A stretch of 64,000 nt of DNA, taken from positions 1 through 64,000 of the forward strand of contig JACWDO010000004.1 in assembly GCA_014654115.1 (NCBI GenBank), in the 5' to 3' direction. The position numbers and the translations under genes are program-made. Below are positions 52,030 to 61,540 of the stretch, in pieces. Source of the DNA: Pelagibacterales bacterium SAG-MED17. GTDB taxonomy: Bacteria; Pseudomonadota; Alphaproteobacteria; Pelagibacterales; Pelagibacteraceae. The notes below the pieces were generated by a model. The model searched no databases. It saw nothing but the letters and a program-made list of their open reading frames with translations, and had not been told where the DNA came from. Within the stretch, counting starts at the first letter, position 1, and each line of letters starts with the position of its first letter.

Positions 52030-53574
52030 TTAATGTTTAAAATGTCTGGTTTTGGAAAACACCAGAATAATGCCTAATTTATCCGCAAATTTAATGATTT
52101 CCTTATCTCGAATAGATCCAGAAGGTTGGATGATTGCACTTACTCCATTTTGAACTAGGGTTTCAATTCCATCCACGAATGGAAAAAATGCATCTGAAGC
52201 ACCTATAATTATATCATTTTCACTAATTTTTTGAAATCTGTTCATTTTCTCAATTGCTATTTTACAACTATCTAATCTACTTGGTTGACCTGATCCAATT
52301 CCAACTGTCGAACTATTCCTTGTTAAAACAATTGCATTAGATTTTACATTTCTACATACATTGAAGGCAAAGAATAGATTATCTAAAATTTTTTTTGTTG
52401 GTTTAATTTTAGAGACAACTTTAAAATTATCTTTAGTAAAAATTTTGTTATCCATACTTTGAAATAATAACGAGTCGAAGTGACTGTTAACATTGTCAAA
52501 GCTTTGTTCACTCAATTTTGATGCATCAATTAATCTTAAATTTTTCTTCTTTTTTAAAATTTTTAGAGAATCTTTATCAAAACCAATTCCAATAATTACT
52601 TCTAAAAATATTTTATTTAATTCTAAAGCCGTCTTTTTATCTACTCTAAAATTACATGAAACAATTCCACCAAATGCACTTATGGGATCACAAGCTAGAG
52701 CCTCTTTGTAGCTCTCTATTTTATTATTATTAATTGAAACACCACAAGGGTTTGCATGTTTTACAATTACAGTTCCATTATTTTTTGGAAGTGTTCGTGA
52801 AATATTTAATGCTGAAAAAATATCATTATAATTATTATAACTTAATTTTTTTCCACTTAATTGTGATATATCTAAATTATTATTTTTACTATAAATTGCT
52901 GCTTGTTGGTGGGGGTTTTCACCATATCGCAGTACTTCTACTAAATTTCCATAAATAGTTTTCTTTTGAGGAAAATGATCATTATTTGTATTATTTAAAT
53001 ATTCTGAAATTACAGAGTCATAGTAAGCCGTCAAATTAAATGCTTCTTGAGATAGTTTTTTTCTTAGTTCCAAACTTGTGGAACCTTTATTTTTTTCTAA
53101 ATCTAAAATAAATTCTTTGTATTGATGTGGAGAGGTGAGAACAGTCGTATATTTATAGTTTTTAGCTGCTGCTCTAACAAGAGTTGGACCTCCAATATCT
53201 ATATTTTCAATCAGTTTATTTTGATTTTTTGTTCTTTTTAGTGTTTCTTCAAATGGATAAAAATTAACTATAACTAGATCTATTTCATCATAATTATTTT
53301 TTTTGAGCTCTTTTTTATGATTTACGTTATCTCTCTTATTCAAAATGCCAGCATACAACTTTGGATGAAGTGTTTTAACTCTACCATCCAAAATCTCATC
53401 ACTATTTGTGTATTCTGATACATCGGTACATTCGTAGCCTAGTTTCTTAATTTCTTTAGATGTACCCCCAGAGCTTATGACATTGACCTTAAATTTTTTA
53501 AGGGTATTTAATACTAACTTAATTTCTGATTTGTCAGAGAGAGATATAACAGCTTTTTTAATTTTATAACTCAT
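52030..53574 (-). CDS. purH: Bifunctional AICAR formyltransferase / IMP cyclohydrolase
   Basis: PurH performs the last two steps of IMP synthesis. The 514-residue protein has the N-terminal MGS-like cyclohydrolase domain (VISSGGTSKEIKKLG, EILDGRVKTLHP) and the AICAR transformylase domain with the catalytic VKHANPCGVSI, GEN-HQ segment LRYGENPHQQAA, and the late GIGSGQPSRLDS and ASDAFFPFVDGIE. It overlaps the heparinase-like gene by four bases. AICAR released by HisF enters here. Confidence 0.97.
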   Translation of the reverse strand: MSYKIKKAVISLSDKSEIKLVLNTLKKFKVNVISSGGTSKEIKKLGYECTDVSEYTNSDEILDGRVKTLHPKLYAGILNKRDNVNHKKELKKNNYDEIDLVIVNFYPFEETLKRTKNQNKLIENIDIGGPTLVRAAAKNYKYTTVLTSPHQYKEFILDLEKNKGSTSLELRKKLSQEAFNLTAYYDSVISEYLNNTNNDHFPQKKTIYGNLVEVLRYGENPHQQAAIYSKNNNLDISQLSGKKLSYNNYNDIFSALNISRTLPKNNGTVIVKHANPCGVSINNNKIESYKEALACDPISAFGGIVSCNFRVDKKTALELNKIFLEVIIGIGFDKDSLKILKKKKNLRLIDASKLSEQSFDNVNSHFDSLLFQSMDNKIFTKDNFKVVSKIKPTKKILDNLFFAFNVCRNVKSNAIVLTRNSSTVGIGSGQPSRLDSCKIAIEKMNRFQKISENDIIIGASDAFFPFVDGIETLVQNGVSAIIQPSGSIRDKEIIKFADKLGIILVFSKTRHFKH

Positions 53575-55199
53575 ATTTTACCAATCTGCCATTCAATTAA
53601 CTGTTCATTATTTTGTGTAACACCTGAGATAAAAATATTCTGGTTCTCTATATATTTATTTTTATAACCAAAGTATAGCCCAGTTTCGACTCCTATCAAT
53701 CCATCATTTGAAAAGAATCTCCAGCCCGAATTTTCTAATTCAATTAAAACTGATTTATTATCTTGAAGCTTTGTTACTTTAATATTCGGCAGAAGATGGA
53801 ACCTAATTTCAAAGTTTGTAATCTTAAAATTCTTCTTTTTGATAAGTTTTTCTTTTCCAAAAAGAATATTTTTATCTAAGTCAAATTCTATATTTCTTTG
53901 ATGAATTACTCCATATCTTGATAAATATCCATCATGCGAACAATTAATACTCCAATAATTTTTTTCATAGGTCACTTCATTACCAAATGTTTTAAATCCT
54001 TTGGTAACCAAACTAGGACCTTTACTATTTTTTTTGAAATTACAAGTAGAAGAACTATCTAAAATTAATGTCGAGTGAGTTGCGCTAGTTTTTGAAATCG
54101 AATTCAGTTGATGGTTATGATCTTGAAAATAACCAGAGTTTGTAATGAGTTTTTTACCTTTAAAAAAAAATTCAAACGATAATGGTCCACTCTGATAATT
54201 TTCAGAGTAATTTTTTGCAGGGTTACTCCCTGTATCCATTGCAAGAACTGCGTTTTTATTTTTTAAAATTGTGTAGCCAGAAATATCTAACCTATCACTT
54301 TTAAACTTATACCTAAAAAGAGATAGGTATTTGTCAAAGTCTTCATTATCAGAATCATTATTGCCATTAAATAATAAGCCCTGTTTAAATGACCCCCAAA
54401 TAAAATCATAGGATTTACCAAGAAAATGAATTATTTCATTTAAGTATTCTGGAATATCATTTAGAGAATCTTTCAAAAGTTCTCTGATCAAAATAAAATA
54501 TTTTAAATAAAAAATCATTTGCCTTATATTCCTTGATTTTGGAAAGTAGTTGTTATCAAAAGAAGTATTTATTATTTTTTTAAGTAAATCTAATCCATAC
54601 TCCATAAACTTATTATTTTTGTATGCTATTCCTGTGAGGGTTATCGCTGTACACCCGATCATTTTGTCGTTTAAATCAGAGGATCTATCAATTTCATTCA
54701 TTAAATGATTTACTTGCTTGCTGATTATTTCATTAAAACTATTTTTGTAGTTATTATCAGACTCATTATAGGTTATTTTTGAATTTGAGATCCAGGCTAT
54801 TACCCTTTTAGAAAGAATATCTATTTCCCAACTTTTCGTTTCATAATTTTGATTCTTTTTAATCCAATTTTCAATAATTGACTGGGTAAGTTTATTAGAA
54901 GATTTAAGATCTATTGAAAACAACCAATAAAAACTATGAAGTTTTTTAAAATCATTATTATTTAAACGTTTATTCTCCCATATAGATTGAACATTAAAAT
55001 CTTCGATTTTCTTTTTTTGTTTTTCGTATTTTATTAATGAACTAAGAATATTAAGACTTGGTTGATAAACTAAAACATTTTCATCAACTCTTGAAATTTT
55101 TCTATTATATATAGATGATTTTAAATAAATTTTCCGTATTAAGTTTTTAAAGATAAAATAAAATTCATTGATATAATTAAAAGAGCTCTTCAAAAACAT
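53571..55199 (-). CDS. Heparinase II/III-family protein
   Basis: The 542-residue protein fits the heparinase II/III superfamily: an N-terminal helical toroid (about 60-300; WENKRLNNNDFKKLHSFYWL) and a C-terminal beta domain with SGYTILKNKNAVLAMDTGS, GPLSFEFFFKGKKLITNSGY, and the ATHSTLIL segment. Members eliminate uronic-acid glycans, but the group located next to purH and rpe in alphaproteobacteria has no proven substrate. No convincing signal peptide is seen. It overlaps purH by four bases and follows rpe by 1. Confidence 0.85.
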   Translation of the reverse strand: MFLKSSFNYINEFYFIFKNLIRKIYLKSSIYNRKISRVDENVLVYQPSLNILSSLIKYEKQKKKIEDFNVQSIWENKRLNNNDFKKLHSFYWLFSIDLKSSNKLTQSIIENWIKKNQNYETKSWEIDILSKRVIAWISNSKITYNESDNNYKNSFNEIISKQVNHLMNEIDRSSDLNDKMIGCTAITLTGIAYKNNKFMEYGLDLLKKIINTSFDNNYFPKSRNIRQMIFYLKYFILIRELLKDSLNDIPEYLNEIIHFLGKSYDFIWGSFKQGLLFNGNNDSDNEDFDKYLSLFRYKFKSDRLDISGYTILKNKNAVLAMDTGSNPAKNYSENYQSGPLSFEFFFKGKKLITNSGYFQDHNHQLNSISKTSATHSTLILDSSSTCNFKKNSKGPSLVTKGFKTFGNEVTYEKNYWSINCSHDGYLSRYGVIHQRNIEFDLDKNILFGKEKLIKKKNFKITNFEIRFHLLPNIKVTKLQDNKSVLIELENSGWRFFSNDGLIGVETGLYFGYKNKYIENQNIFISGVTQNNEQLIEWQIGKI

Positions 55200-55200
55200 T

Positions 55201-55860
55201 TTACATTGATTTTAGTTTTTCAATATTAGTTTTGATATTGCCGTTGTTCTCCTTGAACACTGTTGTTCCAGATACTAAAATATTAGCTCCAGCTTCTAAA
55301 ACTATTTTTGAATTACTAAAATTAATTCCTCCATCAACTTCAATATCAAAATGATATCGACCTTCATCTTTTATCTTTTTTAATTCTCTAATTTTGTCTA
55401 ATACTTCAGGCATAAATTTTTGCCCACCAAAACCAGGATTAACACTCATTACAAGAACTAAATCAATATTATCTATTTCATCAATTAAAGTTTTTATTTC
55501 AGTTTTTGGATTTAAAGATACACCAACTTTTTTGCCAAATCTCTTTATTAAACTTATAGATTCTTTTAAGTTTTTAGTAGCCTCAGGATGAATAGTTATT
55601 ATATCAGCGCCAGCATTTGCATAATTTTCAATGTAATCATGTACCGGAGAAATCATTAAGTGTACATCAAATGGAAGCTTAGTATATTTTCTTAAGTTTT
55701 TTATTACAGGAGGTCCTATTGTTAAATTTGGAACAAAGTGACCGTCCATTACATCTACATGTATCAAGTCAGCTCCACCTTGTTCTAGCTTCTTAATTTC
55801 ATTACCAAGCTGGCTGAAGTCAGCAGACAATATAGAAGGAGAAATCTGAATTTTTTTCAT
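55201..55860 (-). CDS. rpe: Ribulose-phosphate 3-epimerase
   Basis: Rpe interconverts ribulose-5-P and xylulose-5-P. The 219-residue TIM barrel has SPSILSADFSQL, DLIHVDVMDGHFVPNLTIGP, DVHLMI, VMSVNPGFGGQKF and IEVDGGINFSN, with the metal-binding His and Asp residues in place. Its ATG lies immediately beside a 25-base perfect hairpin, leaving no room for a Shine-Dalgarno sequence. It leads the operon rpe-heparinase-like-purH. Confidence 0.97.
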   Translation of the reverse strand: MKKIQISPSILSADFSQLGNEIKKLEQGGADLIHVDVMDGHFVPNLTIGPPVIKNLRKYTKLPFDVHLMISPVHDYIENYANAGADIITIHPEATKNLKESISLIKRFGKKVGVSLNPKTEIKTLIDEIDNIDLVLVMSVNPGFGGQKFMPEVLDKIRELKKIKDEGRYHFDIEVDGGINFSNSKIVLEAGANILVSGTTVFKENNGNIKTNIEKLKSM

Positions 55861-55885
55861 TTGATACTAAAAATATTAGTATCAA
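55861..55885. promoter_or_regulatory. Perfect inverted repeat abutting the rpe start codon
   Basis: TTGATACTAA and TTAGTATCAA arms of ten bases flank a five-base spacer, ending exactly at the base before the rpe ATG. A T-run follows on the plus strand only. It may be an operator, a translational hairpin, or a terminator for antisense transcription. Confidence 0.55.
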
Positions 55886-55903
55886 TTTTTTGTTCTATTT
55901 GAA

Positions 55904-56254
55904 TTAGTTTTTACTGAATATTCTATATATTTCTCGAGCAATTTCACTTTCAAGGGGGAATGAAAGCATACCCATAACAGAATATCCAAGTAAATAAGGC
56001 ATTAAATAGAAACGACCCATATAAAAGAACCACGCCACATAAAGTGGTACTAAAGGTCCTATGATGAAGCTTGGAGTAATTGGTTTAAATATTTTTATAA
56101 GTGGGTTTGTAATTTTGACAAATACTTTCATAAAGAAAAATTGTGAATCTTCTTTCTGAAATATATTCATTGCAACTCTTCCAATTAGAGTCCACATAAT
56201 AACTCCAAGGATATAATCAATTATATAAACTAAAGGATGAAAGTTTGCTGACAT
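55904..56254 (-). CDS. YggT-like small membrane protein
   Basis: The 116-residue protein has two or three membrane segments (IIDYILGVIMWTLIGRVAMNIF, then a FIIGPLVPLYVAWFFYMGRFYLMPYLL region) flanking a VKITNPLIKIFKPITP motif. That pattern is close to the YggT/YlmG family (nPl..l..it.P...p), which is linked to membrane or envelope organisation. The family assignment is tentative. It lies 43 bases upstream of rpe on the same strand; a terminator separates it from the symporter genes. Confidence 0.65.
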   Translation of the reverse strand: MSANFHPLVYIIDYILGVIMWTLIGRVAMNIFQKEDSQFFFMKVFVKITNPLIKIFKPITPSFIIGPLVPLYVAWFFYMGRFYLMPYLLGYSVMGMLSFPLESEIAREIYRIFSKN

Positions 56255-56266
56255 TTTTGATTTTAT

Positions 56267-56292
56267 CTAGGGGCGAAAATTTCGCCCCTAAA
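56267..56292 (-). terminator. Rho-independent terminator after the symporter operon
   Basis: The arms AGGGGCGAAA and TTTCGCCCCT (56269-56289) form a GC-rich stem in otherwise AT-rich DNA, with a T-run next to it on the minus strand (TCTAGATAAAA-type flank is weaker). It follows the symporter stop at 56307 by about 18 bases. Confidence 0.75.
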
Positions 56293-56306
56293 ATAATATA
56301 TTTTAA

Positions 56307-58121
56307 TTAATGTTGTTTTCCAAGTATGGTTTTACCACTTGGAATACGTACTTCATCAACCATTTTTTGAATAGCTGCGTCTGGTGCTGCAGTAATTAAA
56401 CTGACAACAATCATCGAAACTAAACTCACTGATGCTCCAACTATTCCAAAAGTAAGTTGAGTTATGCCTAAGAACCCAGATCCACCATTACGTACCCAAA
56501 CTAAATACGCAGTTCCTGAGATAAGTCCTAGCAACATACCTGCAACAGCTCCTGGTGCATTAGCTCTCTTCCACCATACACCAAGTACAAGTGGGAAGAA
56601 TAGTCCAGACATCGCAAAGTCAAAAGCCCAAATTACCGAACCTAGAATACCTTGTATCTCTAGTGCAGCAATTGTAGCTCCTGCAAAACCAATTAATACA
56701 AGTAATACCCTCGCAACAATTAATCTTTTTGCAGTTTCAGCTTTTGGATTAATGATTTTATAGTAGACATCATGTGATAATGCATTTGAAATAGCTAAAA
56801 CTAATCCATCTGCAGTTGACATGGCAGCAGCCATACCTCCAGCAGCAACTAGTCCAGATATAACATAAGGTAATCCAGCAATTTCAGGTGTTGCTAATAC
56901 TACAGCACTTCCCTTCATGAAGAACTCGTTAAGTTCTAGAGTTCCATTGCCGTTAAAGTCACTTACGAACATCAAATTAGCTTGGTTCCAGTTTTGATAC
57001 CAATCAAGAGCTTGAACATCAGCAACTGATTTACCAATGATACCTGTAGCTAAAGTAGGATCCATCAAAGAAATTTTTGATAGAGTGGCTAACATTGGAG
57101 CAGAAGAGTAAAGTAGGAATATAAAGAATAACGACCAACCTACCGATCTTCTAGCTGTTCTTACACTTGGAGTAGTAAAGTATCTCATCATAACGTGAGG
57201 CAATGAAGCTGTTCCTGCCATCATACATACTGCTAATGAAATAAACGCCCAAGGTGTTGCATTAACTGAAGAGTGTGGTTTAGTAATACCCGCTAATCCT
57301 TTTGGAACTGTTGCTAAATCTGCAGCTGAGTTTTTAACAAATCCAAATTGACCTTCAAGTTCTGCAATTCTTGCTACTTCGTCAGCTAACATGAAGTGTG
57401 GGAAGAAACCTGCACCAATATTGTTACTTATCCAGAATACTGGAAGTAAATAAGCAATAATTAATACAATATATTGAGCAACTTGAGTCCAAGTTACTGC
57501 TCTCATTCCACCAAGCATTGAACACATCAAGATACTTAGTAGTCCAACGTAAACTGCTATGTTAAATGGTATATCTAAAGCAACAGAAGCAATAGTTCCT
57601 GTAGCGTTAATTTGAGCAGTCACATAAGTGAATGATGCAACAGTTAAGACTATAACAGCACTAAATCTTGCTAAGTTACCACCATAACGAGTTCCTATGA
57701 AATCTGGTACAGTATAACATCCAAATTTTCTAAGATATGGTGCCAATAAAGATGCAACTAGTACATATCCACCAGTCCATCCAACAAGCAGTGCCATATA
57801 ACCATAGCCTTTAAAGTAAATACCACCTGCCATGGCTACAAAAGATGCACCAGACATCCAGTCTGCTGCAGTTGCCATTCCATTAAATACGGTAGGTACT
57901 TGCCTTCCAGCTACGTAATAAGCGTCTGTTTGAAGTGTTCTTGATAACCAACCAATTAAAGCATAAATCAAAACTGTAAAAGCAACAAAAAAGATACCAA
58001 TCATTTTTGCTGACATTCCAGCTTGTTCAGCTATTGCCATTATGATGATAAATACTAGAAAACCTCCAGTATATATCCCATAGACTTTAGGTAAGTTATC
58101 TATAAATTTACCTTTTATCAT
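56307..58121 (-). CDS. Sodium:solute symporter, large subunit, with EF-hand-like loop
   Basis: The 604-residue transporter belongs to the SSS family, with about 13 membrane helices. It shows YVAGRQVPTVFNGMATAADWMSGASF (the usual substrate-path region), the helix GGMRAVTWTQVAQYIVL, and AAAMSTADGLVLAISNALSHD typical of ActP-like members. A loop near residue 387 reads DFNGNGTLELNE, a perfect EF-hand calcium-loop pattern. It overlaps the DUF4212 small subunit by four bases and is close to acs, so an acetate-like monocarboxylate substrate is likely but not proven. Confidence 0.92.
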   Translation of the reverse strand: MIKGKFIDNLPKVYGIYTGGFLVFIIIMAIAEQAGMSAKMIGIFFVAFTVLIYALIGWLSRTLQTDAYYVAGRQVPTVFNGMATAADWMSGASFVAMAGGIYFKGYGYMALLVGWTGGYVLVASLLAPYLRKFGCYTVPDFIGTRYGGNLARFSAVIVLTVASFTYVTAQINATGTIASVALDIPFNIAVYVGLLSILMCSMLGGMRAVTWTQVAQYIVLIIAYLLPVFWISNNIGAGFFPHFMLADEVARIAELEGQFGFVKNSAADLATVPKGLAGITKPHSSVNATPWAFISLAVCMMAGTASLPHVMMRYFTTPSVRTARRSVGWSLFFIFLLYSSAPMLATLSKISLMDPTLATGIIGKSVADVQALDWYQNWNQANLMFVSDFNGNGTLELNEFFMKGSAVVLATPEIAGLPYVISGLVAAGGMAAAMSTADGLVLAISNALSHDVYYKIINPKAETAKRLIVARVLLVLIGFAGATIAALEIQGILGSVIWAFDFAMSGLFFPLVLGVWWKRANAPGAVAGMLLGLISGTAYLVWVRNGGSGFLGITQLTFGIVGASVSLVSMIVVSLITAAPDAAIQKMVDEVRIPSGKTILGKQH

Positions 58122-58384
58122 TGTTCGCCCTCTCTTTCAGTAAACCCGAACTCATCATCTATTTTCTCTTGTCGACCGGCAAACCAGAAAATTAGAATGA
58201 CGAAAATTGCAAGCGATCCCTGACATGTAAACCAGTACGTTAAAGGATATCCAAATGGTCTAATGCTAGATTCTTGCATTTCGGCTCCGAAAAGAAAGAT
58301 GCCAATTGAGAAAACAAACCAAATTGCTAAAGTAATAAACAGCAAATTTCTGGTTTTTTCCCAATGTTGTTCTTGTTTTGACAT
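58118..58384 (-). CDS. DUF4212 small subunit of the sodium:solute symporter
   Basis: The 88-residue protein has two membrane helices (LLFITLAIWFVFSIGIFLFG and WFTCQGSLAIFVILIFWFAG) linked by a SIRPFGYPLTYW loop, matching the DUF4212 family that always precedes a specific group of solute symporters. It is preceded by a good Shine-Dalgarno-like AGGGAGAG about six bases before the ATG. It overlaps the large subunit by four bases. It leads the symporter operon and is divergent from the 208-residue unknown gene. Confidence 0.9.
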   Translation of the reverse strand: MSKQEQHWEKTRNLLFITLAIWFVFSIGIFLFGAEMQESSIRPFGYPLTYWFTCQGSLAIFVILIFWFAGRQEKIDDEFGFTEREGEQ

Positions 58385-58504
58385 TTTTTTCTCTCCCTAT
58401 AGGTTAAAGAAAGAACCATACCGATAATCAAACTTATTTAAACCCCTAAAAACACTCGATATTGTGTCATTTTTACTTTATACGTCTATATATTAGGTAG
58501 ATAA

Positions 58505-59131
58505 ATGGCCCTTAAATACAGATTCAACTTAAAAGATATAAAACTTCAAGATTTCAAAGTTTACTTAGTTGCAATGTTCAAAGGCATTTTGCCAAAGAAA
58601 AAAATAAAAAATTTTGAAGATCTTGGAGAATTTATCCAAGAAAAATCAGCATGGGTATCACAAGTAACTCTGTATAATTATTTGAAAACAAGAATGGGTA
58701 CTAAATGGGTTCTTCATTTTGATGATGAAACATTTTTAAAATCAATTAACACAGCTAAATGGAATATATATGCAATTTCGCTTCAAGATTTATCCTTTTA
58801 CACAATTTCGTATTTAAATGTTTTTTTTAATTATCAAGAAACCAATAAGGCCTATGAAATCTATAATAATATTTTGGATAAAGAATTAGAGAATGGAATG
58901 CCTAAGGAAATTGTTAATGAAGCGAGGATTAGTTTTCAGAAAAGATTAGATCAAATTAAATGGGATGACTATTATAAGTCTTGGCCATTTAACGAAAGTG
59001 CTCTTGCATTATATAATTGGGCTCCAGTAGCAAGTGAGCTAAAATCTATAGACAGAAAGATAGTCCTTAATTCTATGATTTTAAAATGGGATAATATTAA
59101 AGAGGAATTTTCTAAGTTAATAAAGATCTAG
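58505..59131 (+). CDS. Conserved-looking protein of unknown function between symporter and acs
   Basis: The 208-residue soluble, mostly helical protein is rich in aromatic residues (many Trp and Tyr: [40 protein letters not shown]). No signal peptide, membrane helix or catalytic motif is recognisable. I do not know the family, although the regular hydrophobic pattern and lack of low-complexity runs point to a genuine protein. It is divergent from the symporter operon (120-base gap) and ends in a 4-base CTAG overlap with acs, so a link to organic-acid use is only positional. Confidence 0.8.
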   Translation: MALKYRFNLKDIKLQDFKVYLVAMFKGILPKKKIKNFEDLGEFIQEKSAWVSQVTLYNYLKTRMGTKWVLHFDDETFLKSINTAKWNIYAISLQDLSFYTISYLNVFFNYQETNKAYEIYNNILDKELENGMPKEIVNEARISFQKRLDQIKWDDYYKSWPFNESALALYNWAPVASELKSIDRKIVLNSMILKWDNIKEEFSKLIKI

Positions 59132-61113
59132 ATATTTTTTCTATTATCTACCAAACTTTCAACAACTGAAGGATCGGCTAAAGTGGTTGTATCTCCTAAT
59201 TGACCATGTTCATTAGCAGCGATTTTTCTTAAAATTCTTCTCATTATTTTACCAGATCTTGTTTTTGGAAGTCCTGGTGAAAATTGAATTAGGTCTGGAG
59301 TTGCTATTGGACCAATTTGTTTCCTTACCCACAGTTTTAAATCTCTTTCTAAATCAAGAGTACTTTTTTCTCCAGCATTTAGAGTTACATAACAGTAGAG
59401 CCCGTTTCCTTTTATATCATGCGGATAACCAACTACTGCTGCTTCAGCTACTTTTGGATGAGCTACAAACGCACTTTCAATTTCTGCAGTGCCTAAATTG
59501 TGCCCTGAAACAATAATTACATCATCTACTCTTCCTGTAATCCAATAATAGCCATCCTTATCTCTTCTGCATCCATCACCTGTGAAATATTTTCCATCAA
59601 ACTGTGAGAAATAAGTATCTATAAATCTTTGATGATCACCATAGACACTTCTCATTTGTCCAGGCCATGATTGTGCAATACAAAGTCTACCTTGCGCTTC
59701 TCCTTTTAAAACCTTGCCATCTTTGTCTAAGATCTCTGGTTTAATTCCATAAAATGGTTTGGTTGCAGAACCAGGTTTTAAATCTATCGCTCCAGTTTGA
59801 GGACTAATTAATATTCCACCTGTTTCTGTTTGCCACCATGTATCAACTATTGGACATTTACTATCACCAACAGTTTTATAGTACCACTCCCAGGCTTCAG
59901 GATTAATTGGTTCACCAACAGTCCCTAAAAGTTTTAAAGTTTTTCTAGATGTTTTCTTTACAGGTTTATCACCCTCTCTCATTAAAGCCCTGATTGCTGT
60001 TGGAGCTGTATAAAAAATATTAACTTTATATTTGTCAACTATTTGCCACCATCTAGATGTATCAGGATAAGTAGGTATTCCCTCAAACATAATTGTAGTT
60101 GCACCATTAGCAAGTGGACCATAAATAATATAACTGTGTCCTGTTACCCAGCCTATATCAGCTGTGCACCAGTAAATATCTTTTGGTTTGTAATTAAAAA
60201 TATATTGGTGAGTCATTGATGCATAAACCATATATCCACCAGTTGTATGCAGAACACCTTTTGGTTTTCCAGTTGAACCTGATGTGTAAAGAATAAATAA
60301 TGGATCTTCTGCGTTCATTTCTTCAGGCTCACACTTTGCTGATACCTTACTTGTCATTTTGTGATACCAAACATCACGATCATTAAACCAATCAATTTTT
60401 TTGGTACCTGTTCTCTTTACTACGATACATTTCTTTACATTGGGACAGCTTTGTAAAGCTTCATCTGTAATAGATTTTAAAGGGATTGTTTTACCACCTC
60501 TTACACCTTCATCTGCTGTTATGACATAATCAGATTCACAATCATTAATTCTACCTGAAATACTATCAGGTGAAAAACCCCCAAATATTATGGAGTGAAC
60601 TGCACCTATTCTAGCACATGCAAGCATGGTGTATGCAAGTTCTGGTATCATGGTAAGATAAATTGTTACTCTATCACCCTTTTGAACTCCTAAATTTTTT
60701 AATCCATTTGCTGCTTTTGAAACTTCTTTATGAAGCTCTTTATATGTAATTTTTTTTTGAATTTTAGGATCGTCCCCAACCCATATAATTGCAGTTTTGT
60801 CAGCATTCTTTTTAAGATGTCTATCAATACAATTCGCTGAAGCATTTAAAGTTCCATCATAGAACCATTTAATATGAACATCATCTTTACTATATTTAAC
60901 ATCTTTAATTTTTTTATAAGGTTTAATCCAATTAATTCTTTTTCCTTCTCTTTTCCAAAATCCATCATTGTCTTTAATCGACTCGTTATATTTTTTTGTA
61001 TATTGAGATTTATTAACAGTAGCTTTACTTATCCATTCTTTCTTTGTTTTATAAACTGTCTCTTTGGGTTTTTTAGAGATTACTTTTTTTTTAACTTTTT
61101 TTTTCTTAGGCAT
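59128..61113 (-). CDS. acs: Acetyl-CoA synthetase
   Basis: Acs activates acetate to acetyl-CoA through acetyl-AMP. The 661-residue protein has [19 protein letters not shown] (P-loop-like), [24 protein letters not shown] and the C-terminal [16 protein letters not shown] with the regulatory Lys. Two oddities are visible: a Lys-rich N-terminal extension ([15 protein letters not shown]), and SGHNLGTAE where E. coli has SGHRLGTAE, replacing an Arg that contacts the AMP phosphate in known structures. It is close to the symporter operon. A downstream EVE gene is 10 bases upstream on the same strand. Confidence 0.95.
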   Translation of the reverse strand: MPKKKKVKKKVISKKPKETVYKTKKEWISKATVNKSQYTKKYNESIKDNDGFWKREGKRINWIKPYKKIKDVKYSKDDVHIKWFYDGTLNASANCIDRHLKKNADKTAIIWVGDDPKIQKKITYKELHKEVSKAANGLKNLGVQKGDRVTIYLTMIPELAYTMLACARIGAVHSIIFGGFSPDSISGRINDCESDYVITADEGVRGGKTIPLKSITDEALQSCPNVKKCIVVKRTGTKKIDWFNDRDVWYHKMTSKVSAKCEPEEMNAEDPLFILYTSGSTGKPKGVLHTTGGYMVYASMTHQYIFNYKPKDIYWCTADIGWVTGHSYIIYGPLANGATTIMFEGIPTYPDTSRWWQIVDKYKVNIFYTAPTAIRALMREGDKPVKKTSRKTLKLLGTVGEPINPEAWEWYYKTVGDSKCPIVDTWWQTETGGILISPQTGAIDLKPGSATKPFYGIKPEILDKDGKVLKGEAQGRLCIAQSWPGQMRSVYGDHQRFIDTYFSQFDGKYFTGDGCRRDKDGYYWITGRVDDVIIVSGHNLGTAEIESAFVAHPKVAEAAVVGYPHDIKGNGLYCYVTLNAGEKSTLDLERDLKLWVRKQIGPIATPDLIQFSPGLPKTRSGKIMRRILRKIAANEHGQLGDTTTLADPSVVESLVDNRKNI

Positions 61114-61123
61114 GAATTTTTTT

Positions 61124-61540
61124 TTAATTAATTTTACCCATCTTCAAAATTATTTTCCAGCTTTTAGTGTCAATAGGCATGACAGATAGTCTACTTTGCC
61201 TAATTAGAGATAAGTTCTCTAAAGCCTTAGTTTTTTTGATGTTTTCAAGTGTTACAGGATTTTGAAGTTTACTTTTAAATCTAACTTTAACTGCAACAAA
61301 CCTTTTTTCCTTATCCGTTGGATCAATGAATGCCGTTTTAATAACTTCGACTATACCAACTATCTCTTTTCCAATATTAGAATGATAAAAAAAACAAAGA
61401 TCTCCTTTTTGCATTTTTTTTAAGTTATTTACTGCTTGGTAATTTCTTACACCATCCCAGTCAGCTCCTTTTTCTCCAGCTTTTATTTGTTGATCAATTG
61501 ACCATACATCCGGCTCAGATTTCATTAACCAATATTGCAT
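61124..61540 (-). CDS. EVE-domain protein
   Basis: The 138-residue protein is a stand-alone EVE domain, a PUA-like fold thought to read modified bases in DNA or RNA. It opens [15 protein letters not shown] and has [26 protein letters not shown], then GIVEVIK, all typical of the thymocyte nuclear protein 1 group. Its start lies one base beyond the stop of a 38-residue basic ORF that in turn abuts tsaD, so tsaD-small ORF-EVE-acs may be one transcript. No modification enzyme partner is obvious nearby. Confidence 0.92.
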   Translation of the reverse strand: MQYWLMKSEPDVWSIDQQIKAGEKGADWDGVRNYQAVNNLKKMQKGDLCFFYHSNIGKEIVGIVEVIKTAFIDPTDKEKRFVAVKVRFKSKLQNPVTLENIKKTKALENLSLIRQSRLSVMPIDTKSWKIILKMGKIN

